DNA of 64,000 nucleotides, from positions 137,762 to 201,761 of the forward strand of contig DATKVV010000070.1 of assembly GCA_035529895.1 (NCBI GenBank), written 5' to 3'. Shown here in pieces: positions 63,861-64,000 of the stretch; positions within the stretch are counted from its first letter, which is position 1; the number at the start of each line of letters is the position of its first letter. Under the pieces are notes generated by a model. The model made no database searches. It had not been told where the DNA came from and saw only the letters and a program-made list of their open reading frames with translations. The position numbers were made by a program, and so were the translations under genes. The stretch comes from JAUWKC01 sp035529895 (GTDB lineage: Bacteria > Planctomycetota > Phycisphaerae > Sedimentisphaerales > Anaerobacaceae).

Positions 63861-64000
63861 GTAAGCGTTCACTGAAATAATAGGTTTTATGTAAAAGCGT
63901 GTTTCTGTCCGATAACTCTGGTGTGGACAAGAACGCATATATCAAACATCTGGAAACGGAAAACACGCAACTGAAACAACGCATTGAAGCGTTGGAAAAA
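63861..64000 (+). mobile_element. Left end of an IS66-family insertion sequence
   Basis: GTAAGCGTTCACTGAAATAA at 63861-63880 matches the GTAA-starting terminal inverted repeat of IS66-family elements. It abuts the broken AsmA-like gene. A transposase frame begins about 40-60 nt further in. The element continues past the window, so the right end and target duplication cannot be seen. The short distance from end to transposase suggests a single-gene (ISBst12-like) member. Confidence 0.75.
63899..64000 (+). CDS. IS66-type transposase, N-terminal part (cut by window edge)
   Basis: The frame starting at a GTG (63899; or 63923) encodes VDKNAYIKHLETENTQLKQR then IEALEK, the leucine-zipper-like coiled N terminus typical of IS66 transposases, and is open to the window end. 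Only about 34 residues are visible. It lies inside the insertion sequence whose left end is at 63861. Confidence 0.65.
   Translation, partial: MFLSDNSGVDKNAYIKHLETENTQLKQRIEALEK

Overview
This window most likely comes from a planctomycete, probably of the class Phycisphaerae. The supporting clues are secreted proteins with DCNGNGIPD-type linkers and FG-GAP repeats, a Tat-exported sulfatase beside a Tat-exported Gfo/Idh/MocA protein and a DUF1080 lipoprotein, uroporphyrinogen-decarboxylase-like genes inside carbohydrate clusters, a DUF3137/LemA pair, and an EF-Tu whose switch I differs from the usual bacterial form. The lineage call is inference; there is no 16S gene here.

Left part (1-30 kb, almost all minus strand). 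In transcription order from high to low coordinates: xerD and a HEAT-repeat protein; then a compact informational super-cluster, tRNA-Thr(GGT)-tuf-rpmG-tRNA-Trp-secE-nusG-rplK-rplA-rplJ-rplL-rpoB-rpoC-rpsL-rpsG, closed by a strong intrinsic terminator; then fusA; then a leader of about 575 nt with a candidate promoter; then the S10-spc run rpsJ-rplC-rplD-rplW-rplB-rpsS-rplV-rpsC-rplP-rpmC-rpsQ-rplN-rplX-rplE-rpsN-rpsH-rplF (cut by the window edge). Gene order is ancestral, but several products are unusual. RpoB has about 240 extra residues, including a GIY-YIG-nuclease-like segment, in its lobe. L22 has a helix-turn-helix-like N-terminal domain. EF-Tu has a lengthened switch I. L2 has changes in its NPVDHPHGG loop. 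S12 carries Arg at the streptomycin-resistance position 88.

Right part (30-64 kb, mostly plus strand). First come an FG-GAP/dockerin-like secreted protein, a lipoprotein, galE and a eukaryotic-type hexokinase. A catabolic cluster follows (DUF1080 lipoprotein, UroD-like protein, sulfatase, Gfo/Idh/MocA). A minus-strand island next to tRNA-Thr(CGT) holds a nucleotidyltransferase pair, larE, an OB-fold-like lipoprotein and a possible SIR2-like gene remnant. Next is a secreted glycan-degradation cluster: a UroD-like protein, an FGE-fold/sialidase-propeller fusion, tRNA-Tyr, two tandem GH32 enzymes, a LamG-like lipoprotein and an 1104-residue glucuronidase-like/propeller protein. After these come housekeeping genes (permease, LemA, DUF3137, phosphofructokinase, nitroreductase, fhs, folD). 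The window ends in an IS66-type element that has cut off the 5' end of an AsmA-like gene.

How the genes work together: the left half encodes core transcription and translation machinery. The right half looks like secreted polysaccharide breakdown feeding sugar uptake and phosphorylation (hexokinase, GalE, phosphofructokinase) and one-carbon folate metabolism (Fhs, FolD). No CRISPR array, rRNA or complete prophage was seen.
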